Shown here piece after piece: positions 1-5,968 of a stretch of 7,940 nucleotides of DNA. Within the stretch, counting starts at the first letter, position 1. Each line of letters begins with the position of its first letter. Both the position numbers and the translations under genes were made by a program. Below the pieces are notes generated by a model. That model was not told where the DNA came from. It made no database searches and worked only from the letters and a program-made list of their open reading frames with translations. Source of the DNA: Fimbriimonadaceae bacterium. GTDB taxonomy: Bacteria > Armatimonadota > Fimbriimonadia > Fimbriimonadales > Fimbriimonadaceae. Location of the stretch: NCBI GenBank assembly GCA_947447315.1, contig CANFJD010000125.1:1-7940 (forward strand), in the 5' to 3' direction.

Positions 1-1931
1 ACAGCATGCTCCGGGTTATTCGTAACCACCGCCGAGCGGCTTACAATGCTCCCGACGCCGACTACGAGGGACTTAGCGTGCTCCCGGTCGGCATCAATCC
101 CGACCTTGCTCCCGCCGAGATGCTGACCCACGCCCGTCAGGTTTGGGACGATGCGCTCTCGCTGGGCGAGAAGCACGGCTTCCGCAATGCGCAGGTCACC
201 GTTCTCGCGCCGACCGGCACCATCGGTCTGATCATGGACTGCGACACCACCGGCATCGAGCCGGACTTTGCTTTGGTGAAGTTCAAGAAGCTGAGCGGCG
301 GCGGTTACTTTAAGATCATCAATCAATCCATCCCGCCCGCGCTGCGCAACTTGGGATATTCGGAGAAGCAGATCGAGGCCATCATCAATTACGCCACCGG
401 TCACAAGACCCTGAAGGGTGCGCCGCACATCAATCACCAAACCTTGCGGGCCAAGGGATTTGGCGATGCTCAGATCACGGCGGTGGAAGCGCAGCTTGGC
501 AGCGCGTTTGAGATTGGTTTCGCATTCAATAAGTTCAGCTTAGGCGATGAATTCTGCACCAAAACGCTGGGATTCACCGAAGAGCAGCTGAACGATTGGA
601 CATTCAGTTTCCTCGGTGCCCTTGGCTTCAGCAAGGCAGAAATTGATGCGGCGAACGACTACGTTTGCGGCACGATGACGGTGGAAGGCGCTCCGGCCCT
701 CAAGTCCGAGCACCTGCCGATCTTCGACTGCGCCAACAAGTGCGGCAAAACGGGCACCCGGTACATCCATGCTCATGGCCACATCCGCCAGATGGCGGCC
801 GCCCAGCCATTTCTTAGCGGTGCCATCAGTAAGACCATCAACCTGCCCGCCGACGCCACCGTGGCCGATGTGGCCGATAGCTACTGGCTCAGTTGGCAGC
901 TTGGCATCAAGGCGAACGCGCTCTACCGCGACGGTAGCAAACTCAGCCAGCCGCTGAACGCTAGTAGCGACGATGCCGCCGCCGCGATTCTGGAAGCATC
1001 GCTGGAAGAGGAAGTCGTGGCTCCTGTCAGCCAAACCGTGGCTGCGCCCGTGGCAAAGACGGTCGATGAAGTTCAGGAAGCGGCGACCAAGTTGGTGTAT
1101 CGCTACCTGTCACGACGCCGCGTGATGCCGGCCCGCCGACGTGGATACACGCAAAAGGCGCGCGTGGGAGGTCACAAGATCTACCTGCGAACGGGTGAAT
1201 TTGAAGATGGCACCCTGGGTGAAATCTTCATCGATATGCACCGCGAAGGCGCTGCGTTCCGGAGCCTGGTCAACTGCTTCGCCATCGCGATCAGCCTAGG
1301 CTTGCAATACGGCGTTCCGCTAGAGGAGTTCGTGGAGGCGTTCACCTTCACCCGGTTCGAGCCGAACGGTTCGGTGGTCGGTCACGACAACATCAAGATG
1401 TCCACCAGTATCGTGGATTACATCTTCCGCGAGCTCGCGCTCAGCTACCTGGGTCGCACCGACCTCGTGCAGGTTAAGCCGGAAGATCTGCGAAACGACA
1501 CCATCGGCAATCCGCACCAGGTGCCGGATTACGATGAGGAAGAAGTGGAAGACGACGACTTCGATGGCCCCATCCCGGGTCGCGCCCAGCAGGATCACAC
1601 CAGCGTCGGCTACGCCGCTCCGCTGCAAGACGCCCTGCCCTTCGGCGACAATCCCGAAGCCACCGGTAGTCCGACGGATACATTGATTCGCACCCAGGCC
1701 ACGTTGACGCCAACGTTCAGCGATCGATTGGTGAGTGGGAACGGTAAGAACGGGGTTGCTTTGCTGGAGAAGCCCAACGACACGGTCGCCCGTCAGGGAG
1801 AAAAGATCCGCCAAGCTCGCCTAAAAGGCTACGAATCCGACCCCTGCACCAACTGCGGCAGCTACACCATGGTTCGAAACGGAGTGTGTCTGAAGTGCGA
1901 CACCTGCGGTGAGACGTCGGGTTGCTCGTAG
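1..1931 (+). CDS. nrdJ: Class II (adenosylcobalamin-dependent) ribonucleoside-diphosphate reductase, C-terminal part; 5' end outside window
   Basis: This is the C-terminal part of a B12-dependent ribonucleotide reductase, which reduces ribonucleotides to deoxyribonucleotides in the cytoplasm using a cobalamin-generated thiyl radical. The frame is open to the window edge, so the Met at position 6 is probably internal. Numbering from that Met, the C-terminal half of the catalytic barrel runs to about residue 319, with APTGTIG at 68-74 and SYWLSWQLGIKANALYRDGS near 293-312. A variable linker follows. Next is a TSCPD-type domain (about 366-490) with RRGYTQKA, GGHKIYLRTGEF, GEIFIDMHREGAAFRS and GHDNIKMSTSI, segments typical of the long NrdJ subfamily. 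After an acidic stretch (508-521) the protein ends in a Cys-rich tail with C614, C617, C628, C631, C634 and C640, expected to serve in re-reduction of the active site or metal binding. The catalytic Asn-Cys-Glu residues should lie upstream, outside the window. The stop is TAG at 1929-1931, 8 nt before a hairpin unit. No intein or frameshift is visible. Confidence 0.95.
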   Translation, partial: SMLRVIRNHRRAAYNAPDADYEGLSVLPVGINPDLAPAEMLTHARQVWDDALSLGEKHGFRNAQVTVLAPTGTIGLIMDCDTTGIEPDFALVKFKKLSGGGYFKIINQSIPPALRNLGYSEKQIEAIINYATGHKTLKGAPHINHQTLRAKGFGDAQITAVEAQLGSAFEIGFAFNKFSLGDEFCTKTLGFTEEQLNDWTFSFLGALGFSKAEIDAANDYVCGTMTVEGAPALKSEHLPIFDCANKCGKTGTRYIHAHGHIRQMAAAQPFLSGAISKTINLPADATVADVADSYWLSWQLGIKANALYRDGSKLSQPLNASSDDAAAAILEASLEEEVVAPVSQTVAAPVAKTVDEVQEAATKLVYRYLSRRRVMPARRRGYTQKARVGGHKIYLRTGEFEDGTLGEIFIDMHREGAAFRSLVNCFAIAISLGLQYGVPLEEFVEAFTFTRFEPNGSVVGHDNIKMSTSIVDYIFRELALSYLGRTDLVQVKPEDLRNDTIGNPHQVPDYDEEEVEDDDFDGPIPGRAQQDHTSVGYAAPLQDALPFGDNPEATGSPTDTLIRTQATLTPTFSDRLVSGNGKNGVALLEKPNDTVARQGEKIRQARLKGYESDPCTNCGSYTMVRNGVCLKCDTCGETSGCS

Positions 1932-1938
1932 CCTCGTC

Positions 1939-1991
1939 CGATCCCGAAGGGATCGCATCGAATAGCTAGGGGTCGCTCCGGTGACCCCTAG
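1939..1991 (-). repeat. Paired-hairpin repeat, copy 1 (REP-like)
   Basis: Two perfect inverted repeats lie side by side. The short one is CGATCCC (1939-1945), loop gaa, GGGATCG (1949-1955). A 10-nt spacer (CATCGAATAG) follows, then the long one, CTAGGGGTC (1966-1974), an 8-nt loop and GACCCCTAG (1983-1991). The same architecture occurs at 2328-2375 in the same orientation and at 2938-2985 inverted. The unit starts 8 nt after the nrdJ stop codon and sits on the 3' side of the truncated transposase remnant. No T-run follows, so it is not a canonical intrinsic terminator, although the stems may protect or end the nrdJ transcript. Confidence 0.85.
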
Positions 1992-2058
1992 AATGGTTAC
2001 GTAAACCTTCGCATCACAACGCGATGCCATATCTCGGAATAGCGCGTGCAAGTCGCGA

Positions 2059-2280
2059 TCACTCGAAATACCGCTCATCCACCGAAACCCCGAATTCGGT
2101 ACGTAACGACCGCAACTCGTCCCGGCTGGACCAACGTCGGTGATGCTCTTCTTGTCGCTGAATGTAGCTTTGTACTGTCGGGATATCCGCGTGACGAATG
2201 CCGAATCCGCCATAACCGATCTGCCAGGCGAATTGAGGATAGTGCCGAGACGCCGAGACGGAGGAGGATTTCCTAATCTC
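2059..2280 (-). pseudogene. N-terminally deleted IS200-like/RAYT transposase remnant
   Basis: Reading on the minus strand from about 2280 to the TGA at 2061-2059, 73 codons align without gaps to the C-terminal half of the intact transposase next door. By hand count 41 of 73 residues are identical. Shared blocks include KSSS, FAWQ, FGIR, YI.RQEEHHR, DELR and the terminal YF(E/D). The helix with the presumed catalytic Tyr (SYIQRQEEHH) is kept, but the N-terminal half with the HUH metal-binding histidines is gone. Upstream of codon 2280 the frame runs into unrelated sequence and the hairpin unit at 2328-2375. The remaining frame has no internal stop. At this divergence it is a distinct, older copy rather than a fresh duplicate of its neighbour. 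It is inferred to be non-functional as a transposase. Confidence 0.85.
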
Positions 2281-2327
2281 CGGAATCGGCCTGGACGACC
2301 GCAACCCGAACGGGGAACAAACCGTCC

Positions 2328-2375
2328 CGATGCCGAAGGCATCGCATCTTTTAGCCTGGCATCGAAAATGCCAGG
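2328..2375 (-). repeat. Paired-hairpin repeat, copy 2 (REP-like)
   Basis: The short inverted repeat is CGATGCC (2328-2334), loop gaa, GGCATCG (2338-2344). After a 10-nt spacer (CATCTTTTAG) comes the long repeat, CCTGGCAT (2355-2362), loop cgaaa, ATGCCAGG (2368-2375). Orientation matches copy 1 and is opposite to copy 3. The unit lies downstream (minus strand) of the intact transposase gene and directly upstream of the truncated remnant, so it may mark the insertion or deletion junction. Confidence 0.85.
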
Positions 2376-2394
2376 AAGCAGGCAATTCAAATCC

Positions 2395-2425
2395 GCACCC
2401 TGAAGGGGTGCCAGCGATTTCTGGC
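2395..2425. repeat. Two overlapping hairpins just 3' of the intact transposase gene
   Basis: GCACCC (2395-2400), a 5-nt loop and GGGTGC (2406-2411) form one stem. GCCAG (2410-2414), a 6-nt loop and CTGGC (2421-2425) form a second that shares two bases with the first. Both lie within 40 nt of the transposase stop codon (TAA on the minus strand, 2436-2434). They could be part of the recognised end of the element or a transcription/translation insulator. No clear T-run follows on the minus strand. Confidence 0.65.
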
Positions 2426-2433
2426 GCCGCGTG

Positions 2434-2874
2434 TTAGTCGAAATACTCCTCGTTGTACACAAATTCGAACTCTGCCAACAACTTCCGCAATTCGTCGGCG
2501 GACGAAATGGTTCGATGATGCTCCTCCTGCCTATGAATGTAATTGAGGGTGACGGGTATCTCCGACGCCCGAATCCCGAACGCTCCGTATCCCGTTTGCC
2601 ACGCAAAGTCCGCGCGCTTGGTTAATGCCCAGATCGAAGAGGATTTCTTGATTTCTCGCATCAAGTCGGCTACCGAGTGGGTGGTTTTCAACCCGATGAG
2701 CATGTGGACATGATCGGCTGTTCCGCCAACGCCAAATGTCGTTGCCTCCAACTTTCTCGCCGTACCGCCCAGGTAGTGAAACAGATCGTCTCGCCACTCC
2801 GCATCGATCAAGGGACGCCGATCTTTGGTTGCGAATACGATGTGCACGGGCAAACTGCAATACGTTGACGCCAC
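2434..2874 (-). CDS. Y1/HUH transposase, REP-associated (RAYT/IS200-like)
   Basis: This is a single-domain tyrosine transposase of the Y1_Tnp family, which cuts and rejoins single-stranded DNA at hairpin-marked sites through a covalent 5'-phosphotyrosine. With a GTG start at 2874 it is 146 residues, the usual size. The N-terminus then reads VASTYCSLPVHIVFATKDRR, matching the common family start in which a short N-terminal leader is followed by Tyr and HIVF. The HUH motif is His55-Val-His57 (DHVHMLIGL) and the presumed nucleophile is Tyr112 in LNYIHRQEEHH. An in-frame ATG at 2910 would add 12 residues, but it lies inside a hairpin and the added residues do not look like family sequence. No convincing Shine-Dalgarno sequence precedes either start. 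Catalytic residues and frame are intact, so the protein could be active. No accessory TnpB gene is present. Confidence 0.88.
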   Translation of the reverse strand: MASTYCSLPVHIVFATKDRRPLIDAEWRDDLFHYLGGTARKLEATTFGVGGTADHVHMLIGLKTTHSVADLMREIKKSSSIWALTKRADFAWQTGYGAFGIRASEIPVTLNYIHRQEEHHRTISSADELRKLLAEFEFVYNEEYFD

Positions 2875-2903
2875 AAAAAATTTTGGCACGACGTCAGACG
2901 CTG

Positions 2904-2920
2904 GCACCATTCCGTGGTGC
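2904..2920 (-). promoter_or_regulatory. Hairpin over the 5' leader of the transposase gene
   Basis: GCACCA (2904-2909), a 5-nt loop and TGGTGC (2915-2920) form a 6-bp perfect stem 30 nt upstream of the GTG start. The alternative ATG (2910-2908 on the minus strand) falls at the edge of the loop and in the stem. In a transcript the fold would occlude that ATG. It could also be a transposase-binding hairpin. The role is inferred. Confidence 0.5.
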
Positions 2921-2937
2921 GGGAATACGGGCGCTTA

Positions 2938-2985
2938 CCTGGGGTCTTCGACCCCAGGCTAAATGCTTCGATGCCTCCGGCATCG
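2938..2985 (+). repeat. Paired-hairpin repeat, copy 3, inverted relative to copies 1 and 2
   Basis: The long inverted repeat is CCTGGGGTC (2938-2946), loop ttc, GACCCCAGG (2950-2958). A 10-nt spacer follows (AAGCATTTAG on the minus strand), then the short repeat CGATGCC (2969-2975), loop tcc, GGCATCG (2979-2985). Read on the minus strand it has the same order, spacer length and TAG as copies 1 and 2. It ends 19 nt from the pabBC stop codon, so it is also in the 3' region of that transcript. Confidence 0.85.
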
Positions 2986-3004
2986 ACTGACTCCGGATGA
3001 ACGA

Positions 3005-4660
3005 TCAGGTCCACACGGATAACCGACCGCGTAACGAATTAACGAAGTGCATTTCATCGGGGATCTCTTCGATTGGCAACGACCGCTCCTTTAACCACCC
3101 TTCCGCGATGGCGCGAGCACGGGCTACTCCCGGCAACGCACCGGAGTCGGTGGGCGGGGTGAACCATTGGTCTCCGATTCGGTAGATCAGATTGCCGCGG
3201 CAGAACTCGACCCACTCGCCCCGATCGTTGCCCAGCAAGACTTCGGACGAGGTTGGAAAGTCGGCGAGAGCCTGGTCGTAGACTTCCCTTCGCGTGGTTT
3301 TGTGGCGACGCCACGGGTCTCCAGCGCGCAACTGACCGGGAGCGAATGCGATTGGCAAAGGATTCGGGAGCGGTGCCGGATCAAATGCCGCCACTCGGAA
3401 CCCATCCCAATTCACGGTCAACCGAACACCGCGGGCACCAGTTAGGGGCGCTAACGCGCCGCGAATCGCGTCCAGATCAATAGGAATCCCCAGTTCATCC
3501 GCCGATGCCGCCAAGCGGCGCAGGTGCCATTCCCAGGCCACCGGATCACCCGGCATGGTTTCCAGCAGGTCCCACGGGGTGCCACGCAATACCTGGGTTT
3601 TCTGGGCGCATTCCGCCCATTCGTCGGCGGGATCGCTGTCCCAGGTGATGCCGCTGCCAACCCCATATTCGGCCCGATATCCGCCGTCGGTTGGGGTCGC
3701 GATCGCCGTCCGAATCCCCACGCTCCAATCTTGCCGCCCCGGTTCGATGGTCCCGATCGCGCCGCAATACACGCCTCGGGGGGAAGATTCCAGCTCCGCA
3801 ATCGCCGTCATCGCCGCCACCTTTGGCGCGCCGGTGACGCTGGCGCAAGGGTGCAGGGCACCCATGATCTGGGCAAAGGATGCGTCGGTTTCCGCCTCGA
3901 TCCGGCTGGTCATCTGCGTCACCGTGGGGTACTCGGCAATCTCGAACAGCGCCGGAACTCGCACCGATCCCACCCTTGCGATTCGCCCCAAGTCGTTGCG
4001 GATCATGTCGGTTATCATCAAGTTTTCGGCCTGATCTTTAATGGATCTCCCCAAAAATTCAGCTCCACCCTCCGGAGCGGCGGTTCCCTTCATCGGCTGA
4101 CAGGTGAGGAGATCGCCCTCTTTCGCAAAAAATCGCTCGGGTGAAAAACTCAAAATGGCCCGTTCGTCGTCCCAGAAATAGGTGGCAAATGGCGGCGCGT
4201 CGGTCGCCGCGATCGCGCAGAACCACGCCCAAGGGTCACGCAACTTGGCGTGCAATCGGTACGTGAAATTGACCTGGTACACCTCGCCGCGCGCGATCCT
4301 GCCGCGAATGTCCTCCACCGCCCGGTGGTACTGCGCTTCTGTAATATCGGCTTCCCAGGATGGGAGAACGACCGGCCCCGGGTCGGGCAATGAATCCCAC
4401 TCTTCCGTCGCCGAAAACACATCCATTGCGACCAAAAATCCATCGTCGGCTCGGGCCGATAATGCCGAGTCGAACGCACTGCCCGCGGCGAACGCGACGT
4501 ATCCCCCCACGAAAAAGCCGTCGGCTGCCCACCGGTCGGCGTCAATCAGCGCCGCAATCACTTCCGACGGCTGCCGGGCGCGAATTCGAGCCCGGCAATC
4601 CTTGAAAGCCCGCCATCCCGCCCCGTGGCGACGCACAAATGCCGGCGGATTCACGCCCAT
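3005..4660 (-). CDS. pabBC: Fused aminodeoxychorismate synthase component I and 4-amino-4-deoxychorismate lyase (PabB-PabC)
   Basis: This bifunctional 551-residue enzyme belongs to p-aminobenzoate (folate) synthesis. The PabB part aminates chorismate with ammonia from a glutaminase partner (PabA, not in this window), and the PabC part releases pyruvate to give p-aminobenzoate. Residues about 100-358 form the chorismate-binding domain: YQVNFTYR (128-135), SFSPERFF (171-178), QPMKGT with Lys191, MITDMIRNDLGRIA (215-228), HPCASVTGAPK (270-280) and GSGITWDSDP (335-344). Lys191 in the P(I/M)KGT position is the mark of ADC synthase; anthranilate synthases have Ala there. Residues about 365-551 form a class IV PLP aminotransferase fold with WHLRRLAASADELG (378-391), the probable PLP lysine Lys454 (HKTTRR), EFCRGNL (485-491) and the NSLRG end motif. 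The N-terminal region before the chorismate domain is short. The ATG at 4660 has GAGG 7 nt upstream. The stop is TGA at 3007-3005. A single-gene fusion ensures 1:1 production of consecutive enzymes. Confidence 0.94.
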   Translation of the reverse strand: MGVNPPAFVRRHGAGWRAFKDCRARIRARQPSEVIAALIDADRWAADGFFVGGYVAFAAGSAFDSALSARADDGFLVAMDVFSATEEWDSLPDPGPVVLPSWEADITEAQYHRAVEDIRGRIARGEVYQVNFTYRLHAKLRDPWAWFCAIAATDAPPFATYFWDDERAILSFSPERFFAKEGDLLTCQPMKGTAAPEGGAEFLGRSIKDQAENLMITDMIRNDLGRIARVGSVRVPALFEIAEYPTVTQMTSRIEAETDASFAQIMGALHPCASVTGAPKVAAMTAIAELESSPRGVYCGAIGTIEPGRQDWSVGIRTAIATPTDGGYRAEYGVGSGITWDSDPADEWAECAQKTQVLRGTPWDLLETMPGDPVAWEWHLRRLAASADELGIPIDLDAIRGALAPLTGARGVRLTVNWDGFRVAAFDPAPLPNPLPIAFAPGQLRAGDPWRRHKTTRREVYDQALADFPTSSEVLLGNDRGEWVEFCRGNLIYRIGDQWFTPPTDSGALPGVARARAIAEGWLKERSLPIEEIPDEMHFVNSLRGRLSVWT

Positions 4661-4667
4661 GGGAGTA

Positions 4668-4671
4668 CCTC
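4668..4671 (-). promoter_or_regulatory. Ribosome binding site of pabBC
   Basis: On the minus strand GAGG lies 7 nt before the ATG at 4660, a good Shine-Dalgarno match at normal spacing that supports this start. It contrasts with the genes on the other strand here (amidohydrolase, pheS, pheT), which lack such a site. Confidence 0.65.
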
Positions 4672-4687
4672 ATTCGCCCCTATATTC

Positions 4688-4704
4688 GCGCATAAAGCAT
4701 GCGC
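4688..4704. promoter_or_regulatory. Inverted repeat in the divergent pabBC/amidohydrolase promoter region
   Basis: GCGCAT (4688-4693), spacer aaagc and ATGCGC (4699-4704) form a perfect 6-bp-arm inverted repeat. After one mismatch, two further T-A pairs extend it outwards (4685-4686 with 4706-4707). It lies in the 75-nt space between two divergent start codons, where an operator for one or both genes could sit. The function and the binding protein are unknown. Confidence 0.4.
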
Positions 4705-4723
4705 AAACCGGGTCGCGGGGAGT

Positions 4724-4729
4724 TAGACT
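4724..4729 (+). promoter_or_regulatory. Candidate -10 box (TAGACT) just upstream of the amidohydrolase start
   Basis: TAGACT lies 6 nt before the ATG at 4736. If it is a -10 hexamer, transcription would start at or next to the A of the ATG, giving a leaderless mRNA. No Shine-Dalgarno sequence at proper spacing is seen; GGGGAG ends 13 nt upstream. The same hexamer recurs before pheT and a similar one before pheS. Confidence 0.45.
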
Positions 4730-4735
4730 GCGTAT

Positions 4736-5929
4736 ATGTCTTCGGAAGGATCGATTTTGGCTACCGGCCTCGACCAGCAGGATCTTGACCTCATCACGGC
4801 GGTGCGCCGCGATATTCACGCTCATCCCGAGATTGGCTACCAAGAACACCGCACCCGATCGGTGATCGAGCGAGAACTGGCGGAGTTGGGCGTTGCCTTC
4901 CGGGGCGGGGTCGCCGAAACCGGCGTCGTTGCCTACCTTCCCGCCACCGAACCGACCGATCGCACCGTCGCCCTGCGGGCCGATATCGATGCCCTGCCGA
5001 TTGAAGAACTCACGAACCTGCCCTACGCCAGTGGAACCGCCAACCGAATGCACGCCTGCGGTCACGATGGCCACACCGCGATTTTGCTGGGAACTGCCCG
5101 CGCCCTCAGCCGACTTCCCCGCCCCAATAATGTCCTGCTGCTGTTTCAACCGGCCGAGGAAGGCGGAGCGGGCGGCAAGAAGATGGTGGATGAGGGTGTG
5201 CTGGACGGCGCATTTTTCGACGCCAAGCCAAACATTATCTTCGGTCTGCACGGGTATCCAACCCTGGAAGTCGGGCAAATTTCCACCCGCACCGGTCCGC
5301 TGATGGCGAGTGCCGCTTCCCTGCGCATCACCATCAAAGGCAAGGGGGCTCACGCGGCCTACCCCCACCAGGGCATCGATCCGATTCTGGTGGCGGCACA
5401 CCTCATTACGGCGCTGCAATCGGTCGCCAGTCGCAACGTGGACCCGCTGGATAGTGTTGTCGTCACCATCGGCAAGGTCATCAGCGGGGTCGCCCACAAC
5501 GTCATTCCCGAAATCGCGATTCTGGACGGAACCCTACGCACACTCAACCAAGAGACCGAGCGCATCGCCCGGGAACGGATCGAAGCAATCGTAGCGAGCC
5601 TCCCGGCCGCGTTTGGAGCCAAAGCCGAAATTGCCTGGGGCGAGAATCCGTACCCGGTCACATTTAACGATCCGGATGCGACCGACCATCTTCGCGGCGT
5701 GCTCCGCCAAAAACTCGGGGCCGACCAAGTGCGCGAGGAGCGGAATCCCAGCATGGGCGGCGAGGATTTCAGCTACTACGGCTATCGCATCCCCGCCTGT
5801 TTCTTCTTCCTTGGGCTAAAGAATTCGCCGGATCATGTGATTCCCAACCTGCACAGTCCGTTCTTCGATTTTAACGACGCGGCCATTCCCGTCGGAATCG
5901 GCGCCATGACGGCACTCGCCCAAAGCTAG
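4736..5929 (+). CDS. M20D-family amidohydrolase (N-acyl-amino-acid / hippurate hydrolase type)
   Basis: This is a cytosolic metallo-amidohydrolase of the M20 peptidase family, subgroup D, whose members cleave N-acyl amino acids (N-acetyl, hippurate, indole-acetyl or related conjugates). Its 397 residues match the family length. Metal ligands are all visible: Cys108 and His110 in MHACGHDGHT (105-114), Glu141-Glu142 in QPAEEGG, His172 in GLHGYP, and His373 in NLHSPFF. RRDIHAHPEIGYQE (24-37) and the dimerisation-domain segment KGKGAHAAYPHQGIDP (201-216) are typical. There is no signal peptide. The ATG at 4736 gives a normal N-terminus. The substrate cannot be read from sequence: acetyl-diaminopimelate deacetylase (DapL-type), carboxypeptidase/aminoacylase and general aminoacylases all share these motifs. 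Neighbouring genes give no clue. The gene is transcribed divergently from pabBC, and pheS follows 53 nt later. Confidence 0.9.
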   Translation: MSSEGSILATGLDQQDLDLITAVRRDIHAHPEIGYQEHRTRSVIERELAELGVAFRGGVAETGVVAYLPATEPTDRTVALRADIDALPIEELTNLPYASGTANRMHACGHDGHTAILLGTARALSRLPRPNNVLLLFQPAEEGGAGGKKMVDEGVLDGAFFDAKPNIIFGLHGYPTLEVGQISTRTGPLMASAASLRITIKGKGAHAAYPHQGIDPILVAAHLITALQSVASRNVDPLDSVVVTIGKVISGVAHNVIPEIAILDGTLRTLNQETERIARERIEAIVASLPAAFGAKAEIAWGENPYPVTFNDPDATDHLRGVLRQKLGADQVREERNPSMGGEDFSYYGYRIPACFFFLGLKNSPDHVIPNLHSPFFDFNDAAIPVGIGAMTALAQS

Positions 5930-5942
5930 CGGCAATCATCGT

Positions 5943-5966
5943 CGGTGGCCAATTGAGTGGCCACCG
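5943..5966. promoter_or_regulatory. Strong inverted repeat between the amidohydrolase and pheS
   Basis: CGGTGGCCA (5943-5951), a 6-nt loop (attgag) and TGGCCACCG (5958-5966) form a perfect 9-bp stem, extendable by a T-G and a G-C pair. It starts 14 nt after the amidohydrolase stop and ends 3 nt before the candidate pheS -10 box, so it covers the place where a -35 would be. No T-run follows on the plus strand. It may be a factor-independent-like terminator without U tract, an operator for pheS, or both. Confidence 0.55.
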
Positions 5967-5968
5967 GC

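Larger units (their letters stand above)
2328..2985 (-). mobile_element. RAYT/IS200-like element bounded by inverted paired-hairpin repeats
   Basis: This is the inferred unit comprising the intact Y1 transposase gene (2434-2874), its flanking hairpins (2395-2425 and 2904-2920), and two paired-hairpin repeats in opposite orientation at its edges (2328-2375 and 2938-2985). Flanking of a single-domain HUH transposase by inverted hairpin repeats is the known layout of REP-associated tyrosine transposases. Real boundaries cannot be fixed from one genome: IS200/IS605-type enzymes make no target-site duplication and have no terminal inverted repeats. The whole island sits between the convergent 3' ends of nrdJ and pabBC, where an insertion would do little harm. 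Confidence 0.6.

Noticed and set aside
6..8. ATG at position 6 as the true nrdJ start
   Set aside because: The frame is open to the window edge and the sequence here is already internal NrdJ; the catalytic N-terminal part is missing, so the gene must begin upstream.
540..1034. Minus-strand open frames opposite nrdJ (also 1320-1814)
   Set aside because: Antisense shadows of the conserved NrdJ and TSCPD regions.
1992..2058. Counterpart of the 2395-2425 hairpins downstream of the remnant
   Set aside because: Similar distance from the stop codon, but no clear perfect stems were found here.
2281..2327. N-terminal coding sequence of the transposase remnant in another frame
   Set aside because: No HIVF- or HUH-like sequence could be read in this stretch; it is unassigned sequence between the remnant and hairpin unit 2.
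1821..2606. Long minus-strand open frame (about 261 codons) crossing the nrdJ end and the island
   Set aside because: It overlaps the nrdJ C-terminus, the transposase remnant and several hairpins in a different frame, has Arg/Ser-rich composition and no recognisable motifs; a GC-rich shadow frame.
1939..2985. CRISPR array made of the repeated hairpins
   Set aside because: Only three units, irregular distances, mixed orientation and no spacer-repeat periodicity.
3524..4144. Plus-strand open frame (about 206 codons) opposite pabBC
   Set aside because: Antisense to conserved PabB motifs; composition is that of a reverse-frame artefact.
4670..5497. Long minus-strand open frame (about 275 codons) opposite the amidohydrolase
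   Set aside because: It is antisense to clearly recognised M20 coding sequence with all metal ligands; no family resemblance of its own.
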